From Anaerolineae bacterium (GTDB lineage Bacteria; Chloroflexota; Anaerolineae; Aggregatilineales; Phototrophicaceae), in the NCBI GenBank assembly GCA_017303635.1, contig JAFLCG010000022.1, positions 1 through 64,000 of the forward strand: a DNA stretch of 64,000 nucleotides, in the 5' to 3' direction. The notes beneath the pieces were generated by a model. That model was not told the DNA's origin. It searched no databases and saw only the letters and a list, made by a program, of their open reading frames with translations. Positions 9,295 through 17,415 of this stretch are shown in pieces. The stretch's first letter is position 1; each line of letters starts with the position of its first letter. Made by a program: the position numbers and the translations under genes.

Positions 9295-9891
9295 TCAGCG
9301 TAATTCTACAATCTCCCCTTGCTGCATGATAGCTGATACAAGAGGTGCAACTCGCATGGTGAATGCGTTGATGGGCTCACGTTGCTTCTGCAGACTCCAA
9401 TGACGCGCTGCCCCGTACAGTGTCCAGCTTGCCATTCCTGCAATTAAGGTATCCGAAGTAGTTTGGTTGTTCTGGTGGTTCTCCTCAAGATGCTTCGAAA
9501 GTTGTTCACTAACGAGATCGACTACTTGCTCATTAAAAGCTGGTAAACCGTTGGGATTCTTGGCGCGACAATGGTCATCGAGCATGGCGAGGAAATCTGC
9601 TACTGTCTCGATCAGGGCCCCGACATTCGGCTTACCCTGATTAAGATCATCCTGCAGTTTATTCTCTAGGGTTTGTTGGAACCAGTTTCGTATGGTGTAC
9701 TCAAATAGCTTGTATTTATCCGTGAAGTGATCATAGAAGGTCGCTCGATTCACCATGGCTCTGTCCGCAATATCTTGAACGGTTATCGAATGAAAACCAT
9801 TTTCTTGAAGCAATTCGACGAATGCTTTCTCAATCATCATCCGCGTCCGCCGCACACGCAGATCAGGTGACTTCACATTGCTTGACGACAT
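9295..9891 (-). CDS. TetR/AcrR-family transcriptional regulator
   Basis: The 198-residue product has the TetR N-terminal helix-turn-helix (residues about 15-62: FHSITVQDIADRAMVNRATF then YDHFTDKYKLFEY) and a helical C-terminal ligand-binding domain containing ASWTLYGAARHW. Members are dimeric repressors released by small ligands. It is divergent from the VOC gene at 10192. The intergenic region repeats upstream of the MDR oxidoreductase at 12675, next to a decayed copy of this same gene, so it may act on both promoters. Confidence 0.9.
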   Translation of the reverse strand: MSSSNVKSPDLRVRRTRMMIEKAFVELLQENGFHSITVQDIADRAMVNRATFYDHFTDKYKLFEYTIRNWFQQTLENKLQDDLNQGKPNVGALIETVADFLAMLDDHCRAKNPNGLPAFNEQVVDLVSEQLSKHLEENHQNNQTTSDTLIAGMASWTLYGAARHWSLQKQREPINAFTMRVAPLVSAIMQQGEIVELR

Positions 9892-9900
9892 TGTTACCTC

Positions 9901-9984
9901 TTTGTCGTTTAGACCACATTTCTTGAATCTTGATGGTTGAATCGACTACCACACCGTCTTATAGTGCTTATTGTAAGCGACAAA
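9901..9984. promoter_or_regulatory. Candidate TetR operator region
   Basis: TTTGTCGTTTA at 9901-9911 is mirrored by TAAGCGACAAA at 9974-9984, giving inverted half-sites of the form TTTGTCGYTTA. The same layout recurs at 12524-12534 and about 12601-12608, and about 43 bases following the first half-site are identical at both loci. Conservation while the adjacent second tetR has decayed suggests the DNA is functional. Confidence 0.5.
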
Positions 9985-10191
9985 TGTTGTTTTAGCAAGC
10001 AATGCCGTCATTCTCACAAACACATAGAATGGCCTTACTTAGCGGCTGGAGTTAATTGCAAGCGGCGAGAAACATGATCCCAAATGAACATCGTTTTGCT
10101 CGCACTTGCTGTGTTTGTGGTCGTTGCGCTCGCGCAACCTGTTTTCCAATTTCAATGAACATCACTATTATCTGTGGACGGAGTGTTAACG

Positions 10192-11097
10192 ATGACGAAC
10201 TCGCAAAGCCTTCAAAACGCCATGGGAACAGAAAGTGATAGTGAAATAGCTTCCTTTGGTACTATTCACCTTAACAATACATCAATTGAAAAAGCAATTG
10301 TTTTTTGGACAGATATAGCAGGTATGAAATTACGTACCCAATCAGCTACCTACGCAGAGTTCGGCACAGAAATGCATTCACTGGTGGTTGTGCATCAAAC
10401 CGCCAAATCGGCTTTCAAAAAAGGATATAGTGGTATCTATCATTTTGCCGTTCACCTTCCTGATAAACAGGAATTTGCAAAAACCCTTTATCGTTTGCAG
10501 CGAAATGGTTATCCGCATTCCCCGACTGATCACACTATGACGCAATCGATTTATTTGGCTGATACAGATGGAATCACAGTAGAGTTTGCACTAGAAACAC
10601 CCGAAAGGTTTAAGAGGGTGATTTCCGAAGGCGGACTCTTCATGGAAGACGCCGATGGAACCGTAAGATCTGCCTCTGCCCCTTTAGACACAAAGGCTGT
10701 GTTGAAAAGCCTTACAGACGAGGATTTGACAAAAACCATTGCAGTTGAGGCTAAAATAGGACACGTACATTTTTCTGCCAACGATGTGACAAAGTCAAAC
10801 GAATTCTATCGAGCAATGGGTTTCACCCAATTTAATTATTTACCTCAGTATATGTATGCTGATTTGGGTGCTGGAGGTATTTATCAGCATCGTATAGCAA
10901 TGAACTCGTGGCATGGGAAAGATAGACCATTAGCTCCAACGGAAAATGCAGGTCTGGAGCACTATCAAATTATTTTCAACTCAAGAGAGCAACTTCAACA
11001 GACGGTGACCGCACTTACTAATATTGAGGAAAATGGCGATGGATACTGGACATCAGACCCTACAGGAAATAAACTTTTGCTTACTCATAAAGCATAA
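10192..11097 (+). CDS. VOC-family (glyoxalase/extradiol dioxygenase-like, CatE-type) protein
   Basis: The 301-residue product has two VOC modules (about residues 20-140 and 185-300), as in two-domain catechol-2,3-dioxygenase-like proteins. Likely metal ligands include the His in IYHFAVHLP and VEFALE in the first module, and IGHVHFSANDV and LEHYQI in the second. These enzymes bind a divalent metal and act on phenolics or related small molecules; the substrate here is unknown. The ATG at 10192 is preferred to the GTG at 10174 because GGACGGAG lies just upstream. Divergence from TetR suggests regulation by it. Confidence 0.8.
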   Translation: MTNSQSLQNAMGTESDSEIASFGTIHLNNTSIEKAIVFWTDIAGMKLRTQSATYAEFGTEMHSLVVVHQTAKSAFKKGYSGIYHFAVHLPDKQEFAKTLYRLQRNGYPHSPTDHTMTQSIYLADTDGITVEFALETPERFKRVISEGGLFMEDADGTVRSASAPLDTKAVLKSLTDEDLTKTIAVEAKIGHVHFSANDVTKSNEFYRAMGFTQFNYLPQYMYADLGAGGIYQHRIAMNSWHGKDRPLAPTENAGLEHYQIIFNSREQLQQTVTALTNIEENGDGYWTSDPTGNKLLLTHKA

Positions 11098-11137
11098 TGT
11101 TTTTCAATAAAGCAAATGAAGTCACGACTCACGCAAA

Positions 11138-11168
11138 ACGCCCTAAGTGTAGAGGCGGGTTAGGGCGT
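11138..11168 (+). terminator. Hairpin after the VOC gene, possible terminator
   Basis: ACGCCCTAA at 11138-11146 pairs with TTAGGGCGT at 11160-11168, 41 bases after the stop codon. There is no T-tract, so termination is uncertain. Confidence 0.35.
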
Positions 11169-11268
11169 CTGCGTCCGTATATCGTCCCGCGCTTATGTAA
11201 ATCCTAGAAGTACAATATCTACCAAATGGCAACCATTACTATTTAGTAGTAAATCATAGGACAACATT

Positions 11269-11940
11269 ATGTCAATAAAAGAATCGACACCATTAGAGTA
11301 TATTGTCCGAATACCGAAGTATAGCACTATAGGGTCTCCTTTGTTGATATTGCTTCATGGACATGGTGGTAATGAAAGAGATTTGCTTTTATTACCTAAT
11401 CATTATCTTGATAATTGGTTAGTAGTTTCTGTTCGTGGCGCTTATAACATTGGTCCCAATAGCTACCGTTGGTATGATGTAAAAATGTTTGGCGGCAAAA
11501 TTGCAATTAATATTGAAGAAGAAGAAATGACTAGAAAGAAGCTGATTGGGTTAATCAAGGATATTTCGGTCAAGTATATGGTTGATACAAATAGGATTGT
11601 TGTGGCAGGCTTTAGCCAGGGAGCAAATATGGCACAGAGTATTGGAATAGGTCAACCCAAGCTCGTGTCAGGTTTTGGGGTTTTTAGTGGTAGATTTATA
11701 GAAGAATTCATACCCTACGTCAATAAATCAGATGATTTAAAAAACATGAAAGCTTTTTTGTCTCATGGCACGAGTGATCATATGCTGCCGATTACTTATG
11801 CTTCAGAGAACAAGCAAGAATTGGAAAAGCTCGGCATTCAGGTAACTTTTTCCGAGGATGGGAATGGACATTCCATTTCATCCAAACAGGTTAATGATTT
11901 TACAGAATGGCTTTTGAGCAATTATTGGAAAGAGTCTTGA
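11269..11940 (+). CDS. Alpha/beta-hydrolase, phospholipase/carboxylesterase family
   Basis: The 223-residue product carries the oxyanion-hole motif HGHGG (30-34), the nucleophile elbow GFSQG (Ser116), an acid at Asp170 in HGTSD and the catalytic His201 in GNGHS. It thus has a complete triad and the normal length for YpfH-like carboxylesterases. It is cytoplasmic with no signal peptide and probably hydrolyses acyl esters. The gene is clearly more AT-rich than its neighbours and is flanked by an IS3 remnant, which suggests recent acquisition. Confidence 0.85.
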   Translation: MSIKESTPLEYIVRIPKYSTIGSPLLILLHGHGGNERDLLLLPNHYLDNWLVVSVRGAYNIGPNSYRWYDVKMFGGKIAINIEEEEMTRKKLIGLIKDISVKYMVDTNRIVVAGFSQGANMAQSIGIGQPKLVSGFGVFSGRFIEEFIPYVNKSDDLKNMKAFLSHGTSDHMLPITYASENKQELEKLGIQVTFSEDGNGHSISSKQVNDFTEWLLSNYWKES

Positions 11941-11999
11941 AATCAAATAAGTTGATCGGTATACCCCGAAAATAAGACCAAGATCTGTGACAATTTAGG

Positions 12000-12242
12000 T
12001 CAAATGACCTTATCCCAATTCAACGCACGGTAGCCAATTCCAAGGCAGTGAAGCTGCTCGAAGCCATCAGAGCTGAGATGGCCCACCGACGATGGCGGTT
12101 GTAGAACACTTGAGGTAGTTGAAAATCGCCAAGCCTGCTCCTGAGTGGGTCGCAAGGCTCGTCCGTGAAGCGCTGCGAACTTGATTATGGCAAAGAAACT
12201 CTCCCCCATTGCATTGTCATAGCAGTTGCCCGGGCGATTCAT
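12000..12242 (-). pseudogene. IS3-family transposase (integrase core) C-terminal remnant
   Basis: The fragment begins MNRPGNCYDNAMGESFFAII, which is the region of the last catalytic acid (the E of the DDE triad) in IS3-type transposases, and then loses similarity through frameshifts (GRALRPTQEQAW). Only about 80 codons remain, so the element is dead. It separates the esterase from the decayed TetR copy. Confidence 0.75.
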
Positions 12243-12295
12243 GCTACAGCTGACAATTCGCTAGGTAATCCGCGTCAACCACCATCCTTTGAGTT

Positions 12296-12517
12296 TGTTC
12301 CTTGGGGTTTGTGGAACCAGCTTCGTATAGTTTACTCAAACTTATCCGTGAAGTGACCATAGGTCGCTTTGTTCACCATGCTTCCACCCGCAATATTGTG
12401 AACAGTGGCCGACCGGAAATCCTGGTCTTGAACCAGTGTGAAGAATGCTTTCTCAACCATTATCCGCGTTCGCCACACACGCAGATCACGCGCCTTCACA
12501 TCCCATGACGACAGTGT
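12296..12517 (-). pseudogene. Decayed second copy of the TetR gene (N-terminal part)
   Basis: Base by base this stretch follows the 5' third of the TetR gene at 9668-9891 (shared runs such as TCCGTGAAGTGA and GAATGCTTTCTCAA) but with indels that destroy the frame. The 3' two thirds are absent, replaced by the IS3 remnant side. The intergenic region upstream of both copies is much better conserved than the coding part. Confidence 0.75.
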
Positions 12518-12674
12518 TCCATCTTTGTCGTTTAGACCACATTTCTTGAATCTTGATGGTTGAATGGCCTACCTACCCCATCTTATACTGCTCACTATAG
12601 GCGACAAATGTTGCTTTAGCGATTAACGTCGATAATATCGTGAGTATGTAGATGAACATGAAAGAGGTCCAACA

Positions 12675-13580
12675 ATGAAAGCTGTACGAATCAATAAGTG
12701 GGCAACACCCGTTCAAATCGAAGAAATTCCGCAACCAGCGCCGGGCGCTGGTGAAGTACTTATCGGCGTTCATGCCGCTTCTGTAAACCCAGTTGATCGT
12801 GCCATCGTTGCCGGATACATGGCTGCCTTTGTCACTGCACCGCTGACGTTAGGGACGGACTTCGCAGGTGAGGTCGTCGCGGTTGGCGAAGGGGTAACGC
12901 ATGTCAGTCCTGGTGATTCGGTCTATGGTATGAGCTTGATGCGCGGTACCTTCGCTGAATACGCGGTCGTCAATGCTGCGGGTGTGGCGCTGAAACCCAG
13001 GACGCTTGATAATGTTGAAGCTTCAGCTATTCCGCTGACAGGCCTCTCAGCATGGCAAACACTCTTCCAGATCGCGCAGTTAAAGCAAGGCGAGCGAGTT
13101 CTTATTCACGGCGCAGGCGGGGGGATTGGGTCAATCGCTGTGCAGCTTGCGAAGAATGCCGGCGCATATGTGATTGCCCATGACAAAGGCGAAAAGATGG
13201 ATGTACTACGATCGCTGGGGGCTGACGAATTCATCAATGCAGACACAGAGCGGTTTGAAGACAAAGCGAACAATCCTGATGTCGTTCTCGATTTGGTTAT
13301 GGGGGGATTGGTCGACCGTTCCTTCGCCGTACTCCTCCCGGGGGGTCGCTATGTGGCGACAGCAGTGCAGCAGGTTGATTCAGAGGCTGCTGCACTGCGC
13401 GGTATCAAGGCATCTGGAACGTTTACGCAGCCTAACATCGAGCAGTTGACCGCGTTGACACAGGATTTCAATGCGGGCAAGCTCAAGGTCATTGTAAGCC
13501 AAACGTTCCCGTTAACAGAGGCTCAGACAGCTCTGTTCGCTAATCCCCCCGGTGGCGGGAAGGTTGTCATCACTGTGTGA
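12675..13580 (+). CDS. NADPH-dependent MDR-family oxidoreductase (quinone-oxidoreductase-like)
   Basis: The 301-residue product is a zinc-free medium-chain dehydrogenase/reductase: GroES-like N-terminal domain with GTDFAGEVVAVG (60-71), then a Rossmann fold with the nucleotide loop GAGGGIGSIAVQLAK (146-160). Enzymes of this group reduce quinones or activated alkenes with NADPH. The start ATG follows AAAGAGGTCC. It lies downstream of the decayed TetR and its conserved operator-like DNA, so the intact TetR at 9.3 kb may control it. Its stop codon coincides with the first bases of the dispersed 38-bp repeat. Confidence 0.88.
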   Translation: MKAVRINKWATPVQIEEIPQPAPGAGEVLIGVHAASVNPVDRAIVAGYMAAFVTAPLTLGTDFAGEVVAVGEGVTHVSPGDSVYGMSLMRGTFAEYAVVNAAGVALKPRTLDNVEASAIPLTGLSAWQTLFQIAQLKQGERVLIHGAGGGIGSIAVQLAKNAGAYVIAHDKGEKMDVLRSLGADEFINADTERFEDKANNPDVVLDLVMGGLVDRSFAVLLPGGRYVATAVQQVDSEAAALRGIKASGTFTQPNIEQLTALTQDFNAGKLKVIVSQTFPLTEAQTALFANPPGGGKVVITV

Positions 13581-13608
13581 TACTTCATATTCCCTGGGAC
13601 ACGTCACG
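13576..13608 (+). repeat. Dispersed 38-bp repeat, copy 2 (diverged)
   Basis: TGTGATACTTCATA is identical to the other copies, followed by a diverged second half (GGGACACGTCACG). The oxidoreductase stop codon TGA lies inside its first bases. Confidence 0.5.
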
Positions 13609-13623
13609 TCCAACAACCTATAA

Positions 13624-13746
13624 AGCCTCGCCAACGTCTTCTTGATTAGTGGCGCAGGCAGCGTCGTTGCCATAACTTGGGCTGTTGATGACAGAGCAAA
13701 GCAGGCGCTGACGACCGAATTTTATCGTAAGATGATCAATGAGTAG
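13624..13746 (+). pseudogene. C-terminal remnant of a CHAT-domain protein
   Basis: The frame from 13624 reads SLANVFLISGAGSVVAITWA then VDDRAKQALTTEFYRKM, ending at TAG 13746. This is the usual end of CHAT (caspase-like) domains, where an xSGAxSVVAxxW strand is followed by VDD and a helix. A stop lies immediately upstream and no start is present. The remaining part of 13581-13922 shows nothing recognisable. Confidence 0.55.
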
Positions 13747-13922
13747 ATGACTATCATAGAAGCATTGGTGACTACCCAATCAACGATTCGTGCAAACTCC
13801 GAGTGGTCTGCACCGAAGTATTGAGCTGCTTTTGTTGTGGGGGGATTGCCATAGCTACAGATTGAGCTGGGCAGATCAGAACTTGGGCATGGCAGTAATA
13901 GCTCCTGCCAAGCCCATTTCCT

Positions 13923-14216
13923 CTAATCAGTTCTGCAACGCCGCTTGAATCGCTCATTCAGTCGTACCCGGGTACGCAACCGAATCTGCACTCGCCGTTT
14001 GGCTCGTGTGCCACCAGCCATAATGGCGTTCACGTAGCCGCTCCCCGCCTCTCGGACAACCTGGATCTTACCAAGGTACGGGATGTCGACCCACTCGCCA
14101 CCTGCAATCTCGTCTGCCAGCGCCGTCAGATACCGTTCGACTGCCTCACGCACCAGGGCTTTGGTCAAGTAGCGCCGCTGCCGGGCGACGTGGGCGACTC
14201 GTTGAGTGTGGTTCAT
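13923..14216 (-). CDS. HU-family DNA-binding protein
   Basis: The 97-residue product from ATG 14216 (GGAGAATAGCG just upstream) shows the HU/IHF pattern: N-terminal helices (YLTKALVREAVERYLTAL), a strand with IPYLGKIQVV, and a very basic arm and tail (GGTRAKRRVQIRLRTRVRL). HU proteins bend DNA and assist replication initiation and site-specific recombination. Its position just beyond the primase and the GTCGGT repeats suggests an accessory role at an element origin. Confidence 0.75.
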   Translation of the reverse strand: MNHTQRVAHVARQRRYLTKALVREAVERYLTALADEIAGGEWVDIPYLGKIQVVREAGSGYVNAIMAGGTRAKRRVQIRLRTRVRLNERFKRRCRTD

Positions 14217-14233
14217 CGCTATTCTCCTGATTT

Positions 14234-14313
14234 GTCGGTAGTCAACTGCCAGTACCGACAACCGACAATACCGACAGTTTGTCGTCGGTAGTCGGTGTGT
14301 CGGTTTTGTCGGT
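14234..14313. promoter_or_regulatory. Iteron-like cluster of eight GTCGGT/ACCGAC hexamers
   Basis: GTCGGT occurs at 14234, 14284, 14291, 14299 and 14308, and its complement ACCGAC at 14254, 14261 and 14270: eight copies in 80 bases, spaced mostly 7-9 bases. The cluster fills the gap between the primase stop and the HU start. Such arrays are typical of initiator-binding sites at replication origins. Confidence 0.65.
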
Positions 14314-14316
14314 GGA

Positions 14317-16572
14317 TTACACCTGCCCGTCGATGTGTTCGATGGCGACGAACCATTCGGCGCGCTCCATGCGCCGTTCTTCGATCAAACCAGCCCGCAT
14401 GAGGTCGCTGGCCAACTTGCGCGCCTGCTTGGCTGAGAAGTTCAGGTTGCGATACAAGTCGCGCAAGCCCACGCCCCCTGCTCCGGCCTGACGAATGGCG
14501 TACAGCAAGCGATCTTGTTGGCGCTTCTCCAGCACGGCCTCGCCGCTGCGATCGAACTGCTCCAACAGGCGGTGGGCACTCATGCGCCACTCTTCCGCGA
14601 TAGCCTGCGCTGCACTCCAGTGATCAGCGGTAATAGTGGGAGCCGGATCATCCGTGTCCAACCAATCGAGCGCGGCGAACAAGGAAGCCAGCTTGAATGC
14701 CTGAACGTGCATCCGCCCGTAGATACCCTTGAGCCGGTCATCCAATTCGCTATCTTCACCCGGCGCACACTTACGGCGCAACCAGTCACCATATTGCTGG
14801 CATTCCGACCAGCATTGCACATCCAGCCGGAGCGCACCCGGTGCGGTCAGACCGAACTCGCTTGGCTCTGGCTGCGGCAGCCGGTCATGCAGGCGGCGCA
14901 GATCATCAATCAACGGTTGCGGGAGATCCCGATAGCTGACTGATGCGGGTCTCTCGGCGTAATCTGGCTCCGGCGTCAGCAGCGCAAAGCGGATGAGCAA
15001 GCCGTTGTCCCAGTCCCCGCCGCTGACGGCGCTCGACAGGCTAGACGGGGTGGTCACACCGAGGATGGAAAGAGCTGCATTCTGAACAATGTTCAGCCCG
15101 GTCTGGGTGTCCTTGTCGACGTAGTCCGGGCAGTCGTAGAGTTCCATCAGCAGGTCTTTCATCCCAACCATGTAATCCTTGCGGTTGATGGCACCGAACA
15201 ACCCAGCCACCTCGTCCTTGAGCAAGCCGCGCTGGGCAGCGAACGGCTGCGCCTTCGTTAGACGCTCCTGCTGCTCGCGTCCGAGCTTGTCGAAGTTGCC
15301 CGGCATCCGACCGGCCAGCGCCTCCTGAAAGCGTTCCGGCGATCCAGGTGTCGGCATCAGCATGTGCGGGATAGCCGCCCGCGCCACCTGCTCGGCCAGT
15401 TTGTAGGCGGTCGATTTGCGGTAGAAGGTCGTCCCGGCGATCAGCATCAGGTACAGGTTGGGATAGAGCTTGACGCCCCAGGGTGCTTCGCCATACAACC
15501 TGCGTCCGACGGCGGTCGCCAGCAGCCACAGTCCCGCCGCCTGGTGGAACACCAGCGGTGTCTGATTGCCAGTCGCGCCTGCCCAATCAAGATACTGCGC
15601 CAGCCAGTTTGGCAGCTTATAGTTGGTCGAAGTAGTCGGTGGTGCATCGCTCGGCGGCGCAGGTTGGCGAATTATGCTGCGCGCTGATGCGATCACAGGC
15701 TTCTCGAACAACCCGCCGACGCTGGCTGGATCGATGCCGAGCATCGCACAAATGTCCTTTGCCAGCAGCGTCCCGCAGACATAGCAGTGCCCGTAGCCAC
15801 TGGCGGTATTGAATCCGAAGGACGGATTCCGGTCACCATGTGTGTGGCGTTCTGGATGCAGGCAGCGTCCATGCAGCCACTCGCCATGTGGCTTGAAGGC
15901 GCGACTGAGCAGGTCATCTCGGATCGCGTCGATGAGGCGCGGATTGAGGTTACCTTGTCCCGCGGGTGCTGAAACGTGAGGTGGCTTCCATTCTGGCATA
16001 GCCTCACGCGGTTTGAATGCTTCGATCCAGCTTGCCAGGTCATCCAGATGCGCGACGCGCAGGATATCGAGTGGCAACTCGACCCGGTAGGCGCTACCTG
16101 TGATGGGATGCATGCTGGGCGGCGCGACTACCTGCCGCCCCTCGGCACACAGTTCGAGATGACCAATCGGCGTTCCCATCGCCTTAACGCTCGATGGCAG
16201 ACGATCTGCATAGAAATAGACATGCCGTCCAACTCCGCCACCTGTGGCGACGGTGAAGGTCTCCCGTAGATGTGGGAAGGTAGCAGCAAAGGCGGGATAC
16301 CCCGCTGCGCCATCCAGATCGAGCACGACGAGATTGCCGGATACGGCTCCGCAGATTAGCCCGATGTTTTGGATCAGCCCGGCGCTGCTCCAGCCCCGGA
16401 TGACTTCAGGGGTTGCAGCGGTCTGCTGAAATGCGGTCCAACTGGTAAGTGCCGGACGTTTGCCGCTGAGTGGCAAAATGCTCAGGCCGAGCGCCGCGTA
16501 GGCGGACGCCGCTTCGATGAGAGTGACCGCTTGAGCCGCCCGGACGATAGGCGGCTGATGTTCGCTTGTCAT
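14317..16572 (-). CDS. Bifunctional primase-polymerase with CHC2-like zinc motif and DUF3987 helicase-like domain
   Basis: The 751-residue product starts with an archaeo-eukaryotic-type Prim-Pol domain (about residues 20-185): VLDLDG with Asp85 and Asp87, GGGVGRHVYFY with His117, and GRQVVAPPSMHP. A zinc motif follows (about 234-267; Cys237, His239, Cys263, Cys266) like the CHC2 finger of DnaG primases. Residues about 320-700 resemble DUF3987, an ATPase-like module of phage and plasmid replication proteins, with GTTFYRKST (380-388) as a Walker-A-like loop and KDEVAG as a possible Walker B. It probably primes and unwinds DNA at the element's own origin. Length suggests it is intact. Confidence 0.85.
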   Translation of the reverse strand: MTSEHQPPIVRAAQAVTLIEAASAYAALGLSILPLSGKRPALTSWTAFQQTAATPEVIRGWSSAGLIQNIGLICGAVSGNLVVLDLDGAAGYPAFAATFPHLRETFTVATGGGVGRHVYFYADRLPSSVKAMGTPIGHLELCAEGRQVVAPPSMHPITGSAYRVELPLDILRVAHLDDLASWIEAFKPREAMPEWKPPHVSAPAGQGNLNPRLIDAIRDDLLSRAFKPHGEWLHGRCLHPERHTHGDRNPSFGFNTASGYGHCYVCGTLLAKDICAMLGIDPASVGGLFEKPVIASARSIIRQPAPPSDAPPTTSTNYKLPNWLAQYLDWAGATGNQTPLVFHQAAGLWLLATAVGRRLYGEAPWGVKLYPNLYLMLIAGTTFYRKSTAYKLAEQVARAAIPHMLMPTPGSPERFQEALAGRMPGNFDKLGREQQERLTKAQPFAAQRGLLKDEVAGLFGAINRKDYMVGMKDLLMELYDCPDYVDKDTQTGLNIVQNAALSILGVTTPSSLSSAVSGGDWDNGLLIRFALLTPEPDYAERPASVSYRDLPQPLIDDLRRLHDRLPQPEPSEFGLTAPGALRLDVQCWSECQQYGDWLRRKCAPGEDSELDDRLKGIYGRMHVQAFKLASLFAALDWLDTDDPAPTITADHWSAAQAIAEEWRMSAHRLLEQFDRSGEAVLEKRQQDRLLYAIRQAGAGGVGLRDLYRNLNFSAKQARKLASDLMRAGLIEERRMERAEWFVAIEHIDGQV

Positions 16573-16684
16573 GGGTGTGCTTTCCTTATGTGCAATACAA
16601 TCTGATGGACAGCACAGCCGGACTGATGTATCCTCGATTTACCAAGATCGGCGGATACATCCGTCCAACCGTGCCGCCAGCCCC

Positions 16685-17089
16685 TTAAGCTGGCGGTTTC
16701 GTTTTGGACTGGGCGACATGCTCGATCAGCATCTGGATGTCGTCCTGGACGGCCAGCCCGGAACGGATCATGTCTTCGAGCAACTCACCTGGGTCGTAGG
16801 GTTTCTTGTTCACCCGCTCTTTGAACAGGTGCAGCGTTTCCAGAGTCATCCCCAGCGTGATGACCAGCAGGCGTTCGAGGGCATCCACCCGCCGCCCGAA
16901 CATCCTTGTGAAATGCTTGCGGCTGCCGATCAGGTCTTCCTGTTCATCCAGCCAGGCCCGCAGTGCAGCGCGGACGACTTCGGCTTTGGGTTCGTCGCGC
17001 TGCTTCGCAATCTGCTCCAGCCGGTCATCCATCGGCGCAGTGATGTGGACGGTCAGGCGATGGGTATAGGGTGTGCGGTGGTCGGACAT
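16685..17089 (-). CDS. Ribbon-helix-helix (MobC/CopG-like) DNA-binding protein
   Basis: The 134-residue product opens with a ribbon-helix-helix pattern (YTHRLTVHITAPMDDRLEQI then AKQRDEPKAEVVRAALRAWL). A longer helical tail follows (about 50-134). It lies downstream of the relaxase-like gene and next to a hairpin-rich gap, as expected for a relaxosome accessory protein that binds oriT. A plain autorepressor role is also possible. Confidence 0.7.
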   Translation of the reverse strand: MSDHRTPYTHRLTVHITAPMDDRLEQIAKQRDEPKAEVVRAALRAWLDEQEDLIGSRKHFTRMFGRRVDALERLLVITLGMTLETLHLFKERVNKKPYDPGELLEDMIRSGLAVQDDIQMLIEHVAQSKTKPPA

Positions 17090-17160
17090 AGTTCCTCGTG
17101 TTTCAGGTCTTCATTGGACGAAAGCGGGACGTTTTCGGACGGGCATGGCGCTGTCACCCC

Positions 17161-17400
17161 TGACGCGCCATGCCTTTCAGCGACGGTGGCCCCCTGGGGC
17201 AGCGGCGCTGGCGGCATCCCGTGAGGGATGGCGCGTCAAGCCCCTCCGGCACCTGAGGAGCGAGTTTATTAAACTCGCCACCCCTACTCCGTAGTGGGTC
17301 GGGTGTCCCGGCGTGCCGTAGGCATCGTTGGGAAGGCGTGTCATACGCCGGGACACCCGCGAGCGGCGCAAAGCCGCTCGGTTCTTCGGCGCACTGCGCC
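17161..17400. other. Candidate oriT: array of five inverted repeats
   Basis: In 240 bases there are TGACGCGCCAT (17161-17171) with its exact complement at 17228-17238; GCGAGTTTA with TAAACTCGC (17260-17278); GGGTGTCCCGGCGT (17301-17314) with its exact 14-base complement at 17345-17358; CGAGCGGC with GCCGCTCG (17360-17380); and GGCGCA with TGCGCC (17388-17400). The array occupies the non-coding gap between the relaxase-like gene and the ribbon-helix-helix gene, the usual site of a transfer origin. Confidence 0.55.
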
Positions 17401-17415
17401 GCTGGTCGGACAGGC

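Noticed and set aside
13923..14216. HU gene as a fourth member of the TraG-C/HU repeat
   Set aside because: It shares only the general fold; its sequence is quite different from the three module HU genes and no TraG sequence lies next to it.
15041..15586. Long antisense or alternative-frame ORF inside the primase gene
   Set aside because: It arises from high GC bias; the 751-codon frame has clear Prim-Pol, zinc and ATPase-like motifs.
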